DNA of 64,000 nt from B30-G6 sp964633115 (GTDB lineage Bacteria > Desulfobacterota > Desulfobacteria > Desulfobacterales > B30-G6), in the NCBI GenBank assembly GCA_964633115.1, contig CAZWEO010000008.1, forward strand, positions 1 to 64,000, read 5' to 3'. This document shows positions 1 through 11,268 of this stretch, piece after piece. The notes beneath the pieces were generated by a model. That model did not search any database. It was not told where the DNA came from and saw only the letters and a list, made by a program, of their open reading frames with translations. The position numbers were made by a program, and so were the translations under genes. Positions within the stretch are counted from its first letter, which is position 1; the number at the start of each line of letters is the position of its first letter.

Positions 1-3000
1 TTAAAAGATGTTGAAACGATAGGTAAGCTCCAAAGCAACACCCGAGGTGTCCAGTTGATCGTCCGAGGATGAATATGAACTGTCGGCACCATCGGCATCA
101 TGTAAAAAAAAGCCATAGCCTAATCGGAGTTCCAGATTGCCCTTTTGAATTCCCGTCCCCAGTATGAAACCAACGCTGGGTTTATATCCATCAACCGGAT
201 AATCCAAATCGCTCTCGATAATGCGGTAGCCGACGCCTGCCAGTACCATCGGTCGCAAGGCACCCAACCATCTGGGTGTGTATTCCCTGGCGTAATATAC
301 CCCGGATAAGGCAATTGTATAACCGGACATTTCGGAGCTGTCGCCTGAAAGGGAATTGTCTATCGTTCCGCTGTAGTTTTCGTTGCTAATACTTAACTCC
401 AATGAAAATCGCTCAGAGAAACCGTAGCTGCCTCTGATGATGGGATGAATCTCACTGTCAACTTCATGGGTGGTGGTTTCACCATCGAGGGAAGCACTGA
501 CCTCGGATCCGATGTAGGCATACCCCATTCCGGCATGGATATACCAGGGCCTGCTGACTTTTGGTTTTGAAGCCCCTTGGGCACCGCTGACTGCCGCCGG
601 CACATAAGCGCCCTGTTCCTTTTCCAATTTTTTAAGTCGCTCCAGGTTCGACTGCTCATCATCAACAAAAGTCGGCACGCCGATTTCCGGACCGGCTTCG
701 GTGGATTCAGTCGGGGGCGCACCGGCTGCCGCGCCTTCGGCTGCTTGTGCGTTCGAAACAAACATGGACATACCTAGCTGCAACGCCAAAGCTACCACAA
801 ATATCGGAAAATATTGTCGCAAAAAGCGGCGCAGAAGATAAGAAACAGCTATTATGCATAGCAATACCGCCACTGTTTTGCCTTGCTTTGGTTTTGAAAT
901 CTTCGGTTGCGCCGTTTCGATGAAACAGGAGCTGTAGGTGTCATCCGGATCTGAATCATCAGGAGATGGGATGGACCCTTCTGAATCATCAGGAGATGGG
1001 ATGGACCCTATGGCAAATTCGGACATGTGGGTGAGCAACAATCCAATGGTATAGGTGGTCTTGCCGGCTTCGGGCGTGTTGGCCTGGGTCGCCAATATTG
1101 TACCGCCTTGATCGATTTCCAGCCCCTGCCAGGTCCCGTCAACGCCGGCAAGCGTTCTATTGCCGTCAGCGGCTATATAATACACATCTGGTACAGGACT
1201 GTCGTTCGGTATTGTAACATCAACAGTCACAAACATGGTCTCATTGTTTTTTAGCCTTAATTGGCTGTCTGCTCCCATCGAAAATTGGACACTGTCCACG
1301 CCAAAGGTATTCAAAACCGGATCGCTGGCCGGGACCTGTCTGGGAGGCAGGATCACGCCAGAATAGTCGCTCCATTCATCGGCATCCGGATCATAGATTT
1401 CAAATTGACTGCCCGGCTGCAGATAAACCTTTACCTGTAAACCGTCTTTATCTATGCTGCCGGCCTCATCGCGGTCATCCGTCATCAGAGTTGTACTGAC
1501 AGGGAGCATCCCATTGGAAAGACCGGCCAAGTCAACCATCTTTGTTGTTGCCACAGCGCCATCAGCATCATTGATTACAACAGGCTGGTAGATCTCAACC
1601 CATGCTGCACTGACGTCATTAGCCCGGCTACCTGCAGCGTTAATTACCTGGATGGCGTAACGACCTTCCGGGAAATCTATTGGCACATCGATGTCTGCCG
1701 TCAGCTCGGTTGCATCGATCCCATTGAGGTTGGTTAAGGCGGTTGGGTCTCCCTGACTGGGAAGCAAAAAGACGCCTGCCGGACCATCCGGTGGAATTTC
1801 AAAATTGCTGCCTTCAACCGTTATCGGGGTTGGAACGCCGGCTTGAGCCACTGTCGGAGACACAGCCCTCACGGTTGGAAATGGTGTGACGGCCTCGGTT
1901 ATGGTGATGCTTTGAGAACTGGCTAACGACATACCATTTTTGTTGATTACACGCACCTGATACGTCCCGGTGGGGGCACCTTTGGGGATATCGGCAAATA
2001 TCAACGTGGCACTGCTGCCAATTTTATTTTTGTTGGAGAAACCAAACACCTGGGTGTTACTTTCAAGACGAATGATATTGCTGTTTTCGGATTCCAGAAA
2101 GTTGCTTCCGGTGATATTCAATTCTCTGGCAACAGAATTGTCGATGGTACTGCCACCGAGAGATATGGCCCCGATCCCCGGTAAATTATTGGTTGTTTGA
2201 AGACTGACCACATTGCTCAGGACTGACATGTTGCCCACGGAATCAAGCGCGTCAACAGCCACATAATAGGTCTGATTCGGCTGCAAACCTGCCAGGGTAT
2301 ATTGTTCCTGATACCCTTGAGGTCCAGGCGTCAAATCGCAGTATGCCTGGGTAGTCGTGTTCAGGTTGTCTCCATCAAACGACTCGGTTGCATACCAGAT
2401 CCGATATTCTCTCAGCACTTCCTGGGGATCGTCGCTGTTCCAACTCCAGGTCAACGATGCTGTCGTGGCACTGGGCTCTCCTTGTGTAGCAGCAAGGGTA
2501 ATCGTGTCCGGTGCGGAAAGGTCCACTCGCCATTGGACGCAGGTTGCGTTTCCGATGGAGGTGCCGTCGTCGCCATCCTGCCAGACACCGCCTGCAGAGC
2601 CATTGACACACAGGATATGATCATCTTCAGTCATTTCAGTTTCAGAAAGTTGAATAGGTACGGTGACATCGGTTACTACACTCCAATCTGCTTCATCCAG
2701 TTTGTATATATAGCTTTCTATGACAGGACCCTGTAACGATGATGTTACCTGAACAGTTGCCGAGGTTTGGCTAGTAATGTGTTCAGGGATATTGGCCAGA
2801 ACCGCTGTGGGTACCGACAAAACCACGTTCCAGGATATCTCGGTGGCATCACCATCGGCCTGCCAGTTAAGGGTTGGGTCTGCCCCAATAACTTCCAGTG
2901 TATGTGGGCCTTCATCTAGATCCGACAAGTCAATGGGCATGCCTACGTTGCGAATCAAACTCCAGGAGCCGCCGACATCGTCAAGCCGGTAGCGATAGAA

Positions 3001-6000
3001 GGCCACATCCGCACCACCTACCATTATGAATGCATCGGTGATACTGACCGTCCCGGTGGGATAATTGGACAGCGTCGCCGCCGGTGGGGTCAAGTCAATG
3101 GTCCAGCTAAATTGGGTTGGACTGTCTGCCGGCTGCCAGAATCCGGCCGCATTCTTGCCGATCACGGCAAGTGTGTGCTGCACCTCGGTATTGAGATCAA
3201 ATTCGATGGATTCGGCTATGTTGGTTTCTGCACTCCAGGCATTTCCATCAACGTTATACTTGTAGCTGACAACACCGATACCACCCACACCGATGCTGAA
3301 GCTTGTGGCACTGGTCAGACCGGGTGGCAGGTCCGTAAGGCTTGCCTGGGGAGAGGAGGCATCGCTGGCGGTGATAAAGGTGACCTCGTTGCCGTAGGTA
3401 GTTCCGGCCAGGCCGGTGGCATAGGTCCGCACATAGTAGAGCGTACCGGAAGTAAGACCTGTCATGATATGATCGAACAGATAAGGCACATCCCCTGAAT
3501 AGGAACCCAGTTCAACTTTGCTGTCAGCAGGATCGTCCACGGTTGGATTGGGATAAGTGCTCCAGCAAAAGCCATGCTGCGTTGGCGGCGGCTCTCCCAG
3601 AGCCGAAAGAATACCGTTGACCGTTGCCGAGTCGGTAAAGATATTGGTCACATCCGCTGTGGTCAAACCAGATGCCGAGGGATCCGTTGTAAAGTCTTTG
3701 GTTTCGCCATAAACTGTTTCTACCGCATTGGTGGCATATGCCCTGACATTGTAGGTAGAATTGGGCATCAGCCTGGTCATATTCGACTGAAATGGTCCGG
3801 TTCCTAAAACAACCCCCTCATCTGTAATTCCCTCGTTATCCCCCACCCCCACGGTCGGGATACTGGGAGCTAGGCTCCAACACATTCCATGGGCAGTGGC
3901 AGCAGGTACTCCTTTGTTGCTGATGTTTCCGTTTCCTATGGCGGTGGTATCACTAATGAGGCTGACCGGAAACGTAGCCACCTCTGGGGCTATATAGGTT
4001 GTAAAGGTAACTCCGGTACCGCCATAAACCGTTTCTAGAGGGTTGGTGACATAGGCCCGCACATAATAGGTCGTTCCGGGGGTCAGACCGGTCATATCCG
4101 AGCTGAATGAGCCTGTTTCCGTAGGTGCACCCAGCTCGGTTTTATTGTCGGCGATGGTGGGCGTTCCTGTGGTGTTCCAGCAGATGCCGTGCTGCGTGGC
4201 GGCCGGTACGCCCAGGTTAGTGATTTCACCGCCGCCGGTTGCAGTTGTCTGGTCGATATTGGTAACCTCATCCGTTCCGATGACCATGGCATCCGGATCG
4301 GTTAAGAATGTCTGTGCGGTCCCGTAGGCAGTGCCGGCGGTATTGGTGGCATAGGCCCGCACATAATAAACTTTATAAGGTATTAGTCCGCTTATGTTGG
4401 ACTCAAACTCATGGGGGACGGCGCCGGAATAGGCTCCCAATTGTCTAGATCCATCGTTATTGCCCAGGGTCGGATTTTCTTCAGTCCAGCTCCAGACAAA
4501 TCCATGCTGGTCCAGCGAGGGAATCCCCAGATCATCAATGGTACCGCGTGCGACAACACTATCTTTGGTGGCATCAGTGGGCGTCCGGGTCGTCACTGCG
4601 GGCAGCTTATAGGCGGTAAACTGCACCTGACTACCATAAACCGTTGTGACCGCGTTTGTCGCAAATGCCCGCGCATAATACAGGGTCCCGGGTGCAAGTC
4701 CGCTCATGGCTGCCGTATAGGCCCCCGTCGCAGATGCAGCACCATTGTCGGCAACATTGTCGGCCGTCGTTGGCGTACCCGTCGTGTTCCAGCACACGCC
4801 ATGTGCCGTCGGATTGGGTACACCCAAAGCGGTGATATTGCCGTTACCTGTAGCGCTAGTCGTACTGATGTTGGTAACCGCCTGGGTCGTCACTGTAGGT
4901 TGCTGGTAGGACGTAAAAGACACCTGGCCTCCGTATGTTGTCCCAACCGAGTTGGTGGCATAGGCCCGCACATAGTAGGTTGTGCCCGGCAGAAGGCTCG
5001 TCATGTCTGAATTCGCAAAGGTGTACGGCGTTGAACCGGAGTAGGTTCCCAGCTCGGTATGGGGATCCGAAGTGGTCGGATCCTCACTCGTACTCCAGCA
5101 TACCCCATGCTGACTCACACTGGCATCATTCAGAGCATCAAGGGTACCGTGGCCCGTGGCTGTAGTTGCGCCGATATTGTCCACTGCATCCGTCGTCACT
5201 GCCGGTACCTGGGGCAAGGTTGTAAACGACACCTGGGTTCCGTATGATGTCCCCGCCGTATTGGTGGCGTAAGCCCGCACATAGTAGGTTGTATACGGTA
5301 GGAGGCTTGTCATGTTTGAATCAGGAAAAGTGTAGGGCGTTGAACCGGAGTAGGTTCCCAGCTCGGTATGGGGATCTGAAATGGTCGGATCTTCACTGGT
5401 ACTCCAGCATACCCCATGCTGACTCACACTGGCATCATTCAGTGCATCAAGGGTGCCGTGACCCGTGGCTGTTGTTACCCCGATATTGTCTACGGCATCC
5501 GTTGTCACTTCCGGTGCTTGAGGCAAAGTTGTAAACGACACCTGGATTCCGTAGGTTGTCCCAACCGAGTTGGTGGCGTAAGCCCGCACATAGTAGGTTG
5601 TATACGGTAGGAGGCTTGTCATGTNNNNNNNNNNNNNNNNNNNNNNNNNNNNNNNNNNNNNNNNNNNNNNNNNNNNNNNNNNNNNNNNNNNNNNNNNNNN
5701 NNNNNNNNNNNNNNNNNNNNNNNNTTGGTGGCGTAAGCCCGCACATAGTAGGTTGTATACGGTAGGAGGCTTGTCATGTTTGAATCAGGAAAAGTGTAGG
5801 GCGTTGAACCGGAGTAGGTTCCCAGCTCGGTATGGGGATCTGAAATGGTCGGATCTTCACTGGTACTCCAGCATACCCCATGCTGACTCACACTGGCATC
5901 ATTCAGTGCATCAAGGGTGCCGTGACCCGTGGCTGTTGTTACCCCGATATTGTCTACGGCATCCGTTGTCACTTCCGGTGCTTGAGGCAAAGTTGTAAAC

Positions 6001-6686
6001 GACACCTGGATTCCGTAGGTTGTCCCAACCGAGTTGGTGGCGTAAGCCCGCACATAGTAGGTTGTATACGGTAGGAGGCTTGTCATGTTTGAATCAGGAA
6101 AAGTGTAGGGCGTTGAACCGGAGTAGGTTCCCAGCTCGGTATGGGGATCTGAAATGGTCGGATCTTCACTGGTACTCCAGCATACCCCATGCTGACTCAC
6201 ACTGGCATCATTCAGTGCATCAAGGGTGCCGTGGCCCGTGGCTGTTGTTATGCCGATATTGTCCACTGCATCCGTCGTCACGTCCGGTACTTGCGGCAAG
6301 GTTGTAAACGACACCTGGTCTCCGTATGATGTCCCCGTCGTATTGGTGGCATAGGCCCGCACATAGTATGTTGTACCCGGCAGAAGGCTTGTCATGTCTG
6401 AATCGGGAAAAGTGTACGGCGTTGAACCGGAGTAGATTCCCAGCTCGGTATGGGGATCTGAAGTGGTCGGATCCTCACTGGTACTCCAGCATACACCATA
6501 CTGACTCACACTGGCATCATTCAGTGCATCAAGGGTGCCGTGGCCCGTGGCTGTTGTTATGCCGATATTGTCTACTGCATCCGTCGTCACGTCCGGTACT
6601 TGTGCAAAGGCAATATTTGGAATTAGGAGAAAAAACAGAAACAAGCTCAAAGGAATAAAAAATCTATATGTTCGTGTAAGTTTCAT
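1..6686 (-). CDS. Giant secreted FN3-like repeat protein fused to an outer-membrane beta-barrel (interrupted by a 100-N gap)
   Basis: If the N run and one copy of the flanking 55-mer are removed, one frame of 2176 residues runs from ATG at 6686 to TAA at 1-3. Residues 1-28 are a signal peptide ending in AFA. Then come five near-identical 103-residue FN3-like units (core HGVCWST, YYVRAYATN), about six diverged units, Trp-rich segments resembling chitobiase-type repeats (GYKYNVDGNAWS), an FN3 domain and two IPT/TIG domains. A Cys box (SCFIETA) precedes a hydrophobic helix and LLRR at about residues 1886-1902. This is directly followed by a second signal-like stretch ending in SNAQA (about 1931) and a C-terminal barrel of about 180 residues ending in Phe. 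It is probably a surface or outer-membrane adhesin-like protein, with no known ligand. The upstream gene at 7171 is a shorter paralog that stops after the arginine tail, so the barrel looks like a second gene joined in frame. Repeat copy number is uncertain because of the gap. Confidence 0.8.
950..1009 (-). repeat. Perfect 30-bp tandem duplication coding for a Pro/Asp/Ser linker
   Basis: Bases 950-979 and 980-1009 are identical. On the minus strand they encode GSIPSPDDSE followed by GSIPSPDDSD, just before the Cys box and hydrophobic helix. It is a short flexible linker that can grow in steps of ten residues. Confidence 0.85.
4900..6599 (-). repeat. 309-bp tandem repeat array inside the FN3-like gene
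   Basis: Five units of 309 bp (103 codons) can be counted after collapsing the N run; they start at 6599, 6290, 5981 (split by the gap), 5517 and 5208. The 309 bases at 5261-5569 and at 5725-6033 are identical by eye, which means recent duplication or gene conversion. Units further toward the C-terminus (below 4900) are diverged. Because the unit is a multiple of three, gain or loss of units keeps the frame. The true copy number may be larger than shown. Confidence 0.9.
5625..5724. other. Assembly gap (100 N) with identical 55-base flanks
   Basis: The 55 bases before the gap (5570-5624) are identical to the 55 bases after it (5725-5779). This is what two contigs ending in the same k-mer look like when a scaffolder joins them with a fixed N run. 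Removing the Ns and one 55-mer (155 bases) gives an open frame of 2177 codons. Here the overlap sits in a perfect tandem repeat, so units may also be missing. Confidence 0.9.
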
Positions 6687-7170
6687 AAGCCCCCATCATG
6701 CGCAAGCTGTCGCTATTTCTATATAAATATCATGCTGTATAAAGTTCGAGTCCGTTTAATTCCTCAATATCCCAGGGTATCCGTACGCTAAATAAAAATT
6801 CTGGATTCCCGCCTTCGCGGGAATGACAGTTACGCGTCCAACCGCGTCATTCCCGCGAAGGCGGGAATCCAGAATATACCTTGAAACCATTGATTGACTT
6901 CGAGTTCGGTGTCTTACCAATTGATTTAATCAACGCATTAAAATTAAAAAAGAACCGTCACAACACCACTGAGCCACCAGGCCCATTTGCCATCAACAGC
7001 TCTTTTGCTTAAAACTATGCAATTTGTATGCAAATTTTAATAATTTTTTCTTTAAAATAATTTCAACAAGTTATGAGCTTTTATCTATAAATACCACATA
7101 ACCATACACATTTCTACCCATATTCTGTGTAATTTGTTATCCATATGCGGCAACAAATGTTATAATTTTC
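6687..7170. other. 484-bp intergenic region between the two FN3-like genes
   Basis: I see no credible gene here. The region holds the inverted repeat at 6798-6875 and an AT-rich stretch at about 7015-7110. The two flanking genes point the same way (minus), so this is both the 3' region of the upstream paralog and the leader of the downstream one. I could not identify a convincing promoter. Confidence 0.6.
6798..6875. repeat. Inverted repeat with 30-bp perfect arms (REP-like, CCCGCCTTCGCGGG core)
   Basis: The left arm 6798-6827 and right arm 6846-6875 are exact reverse complements, with an 18-base spacer. Each arm contains the internal palindrome CCCGCCTTCGCGGG. The arm is the widespread proteobacterial intergenic repeat of the type TCTGGATTCCCG...GGGAATGAC. 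A related, more diverged pair is at 28757-28836. Confidence 0.9.
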
Positions 7171-10100
7171 CTAACGCTTGCGTCTACTGAAATAGAGAAA
7201 GGCTAAGACGAGGGTGGTAATAATGATGACCCCATGCATAAAAACCATGTTTGCCGTGTTCAAAGTCGACACATAACAGGCGCCATAGTCATCAGCGCCA
7301 AAATCGGAGGAATCCTCGAAGTCGAGGGTGTCAAGCTGCAAAGACCCGATGGCGTAATTGGACATGGAATTCAGTAGCAGACCAATGGTATAAGTCGTTA
7401 AACCCGTTTCGGGTGTATCCAGACGTTCTGCCAGAATGGTCCCCCCCTGCTCCAGCACTATACCACGCCGTTCACCCTTTATACCTGCCAAGGTCAAGTC
7501 ACCCTCAGGAGAGACATAATATACAGCGGGGTGGGTAGCGTTGGTCGGCAAGGGGACCTCAACCAAAACAAAAAAAGTTGCCTCATTCTTTAATCTCAAG
7601 AAATCATCTATACCGATTGCGAAGATCACACTCTCCGGGCCCAGTTGATTCTGATGCAACACCTGAGTGGGTAGTTGACGCGGTGGCCGAATATTTCCGT
7701 TGTAGTCGGCCCACTCGGTTTGGTTGGCACTTCCGATTTCAAAGGCACTCCCCGAATCTAAAAAGACTTTGATCTTGGATCGTTTGCTATTGACAACACT
7801 AACTTCGTTGCGGTCGTCTGTGGTGAGCGTTGTTTTGGCGGGAATGGTTCCGATCCCTAGATTGATAGTTTTGGTGGTAACCAGAGAGCTGCTATCACTT
7901 TGAAGCACAATGGGTTTGCATAATTCAAGCTTAACAGCACTGACCTGATTCAAACGACCATCTGAATTGACCACTTGGATATGATACTGCCCTTCTGCAA
8001 ACGTTTCAGGTACATCGACAATCGCCGTTATCGTTTCTGAATCATGCACCATAACACTGGAAAGCGGAGTTGCTGCATCTTCATCGGAGAGTAGATTTAC
8101 GGAAACACCGGATTCATCGAAGCTTTTCCCGATAATAGTAACCACCGTTGGCATTCCGATCTCAGCCACCAAGGGATGAATTTCGGTTACCACCGGTACC
8201 GCTTCGACGGCATCTGTGATCGTAATTATTTCCGAGCTCACCGCTGAAATGCCGTTTTTATTGATCACCCGAATGTAATACTCACCCGGAGGTGTCCCTA
8301 TGGGAATATCGGCCAGGATCTGATTCGTTGTGCCGTTTTTTGCGATTATGTCAAATACCCATGATGAACTTTCGAAACGCACCCGATTGCATCCGCTTGT
8401 TTCCATAAAATTTAAACCGTCTATTGTGAGCTCTCTAGCCGTGGCATTGTCTGTGACCAACCCGCCTGTCGTCAACCAAATTGAATTGATTTTCGGGAGA
8501 AGATCCTCTGGTAACAACGCCACCACATTGCTCAGCTCGGACAAGTTTCCAGCGTCATCGATTGATTTCACTGCAAAATAGAATTGGCGACCGGGCATTA
8601 AGCCGTCTACGGGATAGACTTCCTGAATGCCCTGGGCCCCGGGGATTAAATCACAGAAAATCTCTGTGGCCTCACCCAGCGATTCTTCTTTAATCTCGTT
8701 TTCCGATATCCAGATCCGGTAGCGCCGTATTCTCTCGAGCTGGTCTTCTGAAGTCCACTGCCACGAGAGGAGTGCCGCAGTTGTACCTGGCATCCCCTGT
8801 GATAAAATTCCACTGGCGGCACCTGAATCTACGGAGAGCAATACCGGGTCCGCTGGCGTCAAATCCAGTCGCCATTGGATACAGGTGGCATTTTCAATCG
8901 ATGCCATGCCATCCTGTCCATCCTGCCATAAGCCGGCACCGTATGCATTCACACATAGGCTGTGTTCACCTTCATTCAACCCGGAAAGCGTAATGGTCTC
9001 TCCTGCAGACTGGCTCCACCAGGTATGCCCGTCATCAATTGTATAGGCATAGGCGGTTACAGGAATGCCGTTTTGGGGATTGGTTACGGATATTTCTGTT
9101 GTGGTTTGATTGGTAATGGCTTTGGGTATATTATTGAGTACAGCTGTGGGGATGGCCAAATCATGGATCCAGGATGTTTGTGTGGCCTGGGTCTCATCCT
9201 GCCAATTATTGGCATAATCTGCTCCGATAACTTCCAGTAATTGCTCCCCTTCCGAAAGCGTTTCAAGAATAATCATGGTAGCGGTCGACATGGTGTTGCT
9301 CCAGTCATCACCATTGATTCGGAATTGATAGGAAACCACGTCCTGACCGCCTACTTTGACCTTCATGCCGGAAGCGTTGCTGGTACCAGAGGGGTAATTA
9401 AAAAGCACGGCTTCAGGCGGCGTCGTATCGAGGTGCCAGGCAGCTAGCGTGGGATTCTCTTCTGACTGCCACATATCGGTATCGTTTTTCCCAATAACCG
9501 CTAGGGTGACGTTACCTTCATTAAATATTTCAAAGGTGATGGGATCATTAACCGGCCGTTCTGTACTCCAGTTATCATTATTAATTCGGTATTTATAACC
9601 AATAACACCGATACCGCCCACTTGTATGCTATAGGAGGATGCGTTGGTTATTTTGGTGGGCAGATTGCTTAAGGTGACAACCGGTGCTGAGGCACTGGCA
9701 GCTGTGTTGAAGCTTGCAACTTCTCCATAATAAGTACCGGATGCGCTGATGGCATATGCCCGGGCATAGTAGGTCGTATCGGGCACCAAATTGTCAATAA
9801 GCGTGCTGAAAGAACCAGTCTCATGGACAGGCCCCTCCTCGGATTTAAGGTCTAAAACACTGGGATCCCCAATTGTATTCCAGCAAAAACCATGCTGATA
9901 AGCTGCGGGGTATCCCAAATCCATTATCTGACCATTTCCAATAGCCGAATGAGTGCCGATATCAGTTATAATATCAGTCAACACCAGGGGTGGTGCTGAA
10001 TCGGTGGTAAACGTGACCGATTCGCCGTAAACGGTACCGGCATCGTTGGTGGCATATGCCCTAGCATAATAAGTGGTAGCCGGGGTTAATCCAGGCATCA

Positions 10101-11268
10101 CAGATTCAAAAGGCCCCGTGATACCAACTGAGCCCTCTGTTGTTATATTGTCTGCTAGGGTGGGATCGCCGGTTGTGTTCCAGCAAACACCATGCTCATG
10201 GGGATTGGGGACTCCCAGATCGACTATGGTGCCGTTTCCAATGGCCGATTGACTGTCAATATCGGATACAGCCTCAGTGGACACCGTTGGCGTTAATGTA
10301 AGCGTGGTAAACGAAACTTCATTTCCAAATACTGTCCCGGCCGTATTGGTTGCATAGGCCCTAATATAATATGTGGTATTTGGCGACAGGCCCTCGATCA
10401 GAGCAGAAAATGGTTCGGCATCATCCGCCGCACCCATGTCTTTTTTAAAGTCTCCAAGATCCGGCATGCCGGTTGTATTCCAGCAAAAGCCATGCTGAGA
10501 TGGATCGGGATCTCCCAGATCCAGCAGGGTTCCATTGGCTGTAGCCTGGTGCGGTCCAATTTCTGTCGGCGCCTGGGTTGACACATTTGGAAGTGTGGTG
10601 CCCGTTGTAAAGTCCACCTCGATGCCATAGGCTGTGCCAGCACTATTGGTTGCGTATGCACGCACATAATAGGTTTTATTGCTTCTAAGTTTTTTTATTT
10701 CGGATGTAAATTCTCCGGGCTGAGCAACTGGACCTTCATTTGTTTTTTTGTTGTCTATCGTTGGGGCGCCTGTTTGGTTCCAGCAAACACCATGCGCTGT
10801 CGGGTTGGATATACCCAACTCAACAATCGTACCATGCCCGAGAGCAGATTTATCTTCGATGTCGGTTACCTGTTGGGTTGTCACGGTGGGCAAGGTATTC
10901 TTGGTGGTAAATTCTACAACATTGCCATAAAAATAAGTACCATACCATTCCCTTGCATAGGCCCTGATATAATAGGTTATCCCGGTGTCAAGACCAGAGA
11001 TAGTATCAGAAAAATCGACATTGGCAGTTGTGACATCATGGTTCGTGTTGCTATCATTAATTGTAGGCAATCCTTCTGTATTCCAACAAAAACCGTAAGC
11101 TGTTACATACCATGGATCCGTTATCGAACCGGTGGCCGTTGCGTTATTATAGGTAATCTGGGTAACAGCCTTAGTTGTTACCTGGACTGCCAAAGCTTGG
11201 TCTGCCAGCAACCCAAAAAACAAGGTTGCTGCCACTAAATAAACCATTGATTTTATATTATTTTTCAA
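7171..11268 (-). CDS. Large secreted FN3-like/IPT repeat protein with C-terminal Cys box, TM helix and Arg tail
   Basis: This 1365-residue protein has a signal peptide (residues 1 to about 27, ending ADQALA). Next come five FN3-like units of about 95-100 residues (HGVCWN, YYVRAYATN), three Trp-containing segments (GYKYRINNDNWS), one FN3 domain and two IPT/TIG domains. Near the C-terminus, ACYVSTL is followed by a hydrophobic helix (HGVIIITTLVLAFLYF) and the tail SRRKR. Cys box plus helix plus basic tail is the layout of protein-sorting tails of the CTERM type; I infer surface anchoring or processing. It is a paralog of the downstream gene at 1-6686 and matches it domain by domain, but its units are diverged rather than identical and it lacks the barrel. 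Function is unknown; adhesion or a surface layer is the best guess. Confidence 0.85.
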   Translation of the reverse strand: MKNNIKSMVYLVAATLFFGLLADQALAVQVTTKAVTQITYNNATATGSITDPWYVTAYGFCWNTEGLPTINDSNTNHDVTTANVDFSDTISGLDTGITYYIRAYAREWYGTYFYGNVVEFTTKNTLPTVTTQQVTDIEDKSALGHGTIVELGISNPTAHGVCWNQTGAPTIDNKKTNEGPVAQPGEFTSEIKKLRSNKTYYVRAYATNSAGTAYGIEVDFTTGTTLPNVSTQAPTEIGPHQATANGTLLDLGDPDPSQHGFCWNTTGMPDLGDFKKDMGAADDAEPFSALIEGLSPNTTYYIRAYATNTAGTVFGNEVSFTTLTLTPTVSTEAVSDIDSQSAIGNGTIVDLGVPNPHEHGVCWNTTGDPTLADNITTEGSVGITGPFESVMPGLTPATTYYARAYATNDAGTVYGESVTFTTDSAPPLVLTDIITDIGTHSAIGNGQIMDLGYPAAYQHGFCWNTIGDPSVLDLKSEEGPVHETGSFSTLIDNLVPDTTYYARAYAISASGTYYGEVASFNTAASASAPVVTLSNLPTKITNASSYSIQVGGIGVIGYKYRINNDNWSTERPVNDPITFEIFNEGNVTLAVIGKNDTDMWQSEENPTLAAWHLDTTPPEAVLFNYPSGTSNASGMKVKVGGQDVVSYQFRINGDDWSNTMSTATMIILETLSEGEQLLEVIGADYANNWQDETQATQTSWIHDLAIPTAVLNNIPKAITNQTTTEISVTNPQNGIPVTAYAYTIDDGHTWWSQSAGETITLSGLNEGEHSLCVNAYGAGLWQDGQDGMASIENATCIQWRLDLTPADPVLLSVDSGAASGILSQGMPGTTAALLSWQWTSEDQLERIRRYRIWISENEIKEESLGEATEIFCDLIPGAQGIQEVYPVDGLMPGRQFYFAVKSIDDAGNLSELSNVVALLPEDLLPKINSIWLTTGGLVTDNATARELTIDGLNFMETSGCNRVRFESSSWVFDIIAKNGTTNQILADIPIGTPPGEYYIRVINKNGISAVSSEIITITDAVEAVPVVTEIHPLVAEIGMPTVVTIIGKSFDESGVSVNLLSDEDAATPLSSVMVHDSETITAIVDVPETFAEGQYHIQVVNSDGRLNQVSAVKLELCKPIVLQSDSSSLVTTKTINLGIGTIPAKTTLTTDDRNEVSVVNSKRSKIKVFLDSGSAFEIGSANQTEWADYNGNIRPPRQLPTQVLHQNQLGPESVIFAIGIDDFLRLKNEATFFVLVEVPLPTNATHPAVYYVSPEGDLTLAGIKGERRGIVLEQGGTILAERLDTPETGLTTYTIGLLLNSMSNYAIGSLQLDTLDFEDSSDFGADDYGACYVSTLNTANMVFMHGVIIITTLVLAFLYFSRRKR

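Noticed and set aside
4411..5010. Long plus-strand open frames (up to about 200 codons) opposite the FN3-like gene
   Set aside because: They mirror the repeat units of the minus-strand gene, recur in each unit, and have cysteine/histidine/tryptophan-rich composition without domains; shadows of the real gene.
5261..6600. CRISPR-like regular repetition
   Set aside because: The unit is 309 bp of coding sequence with no short repeat-spacer pattern; it is a protein repeat.
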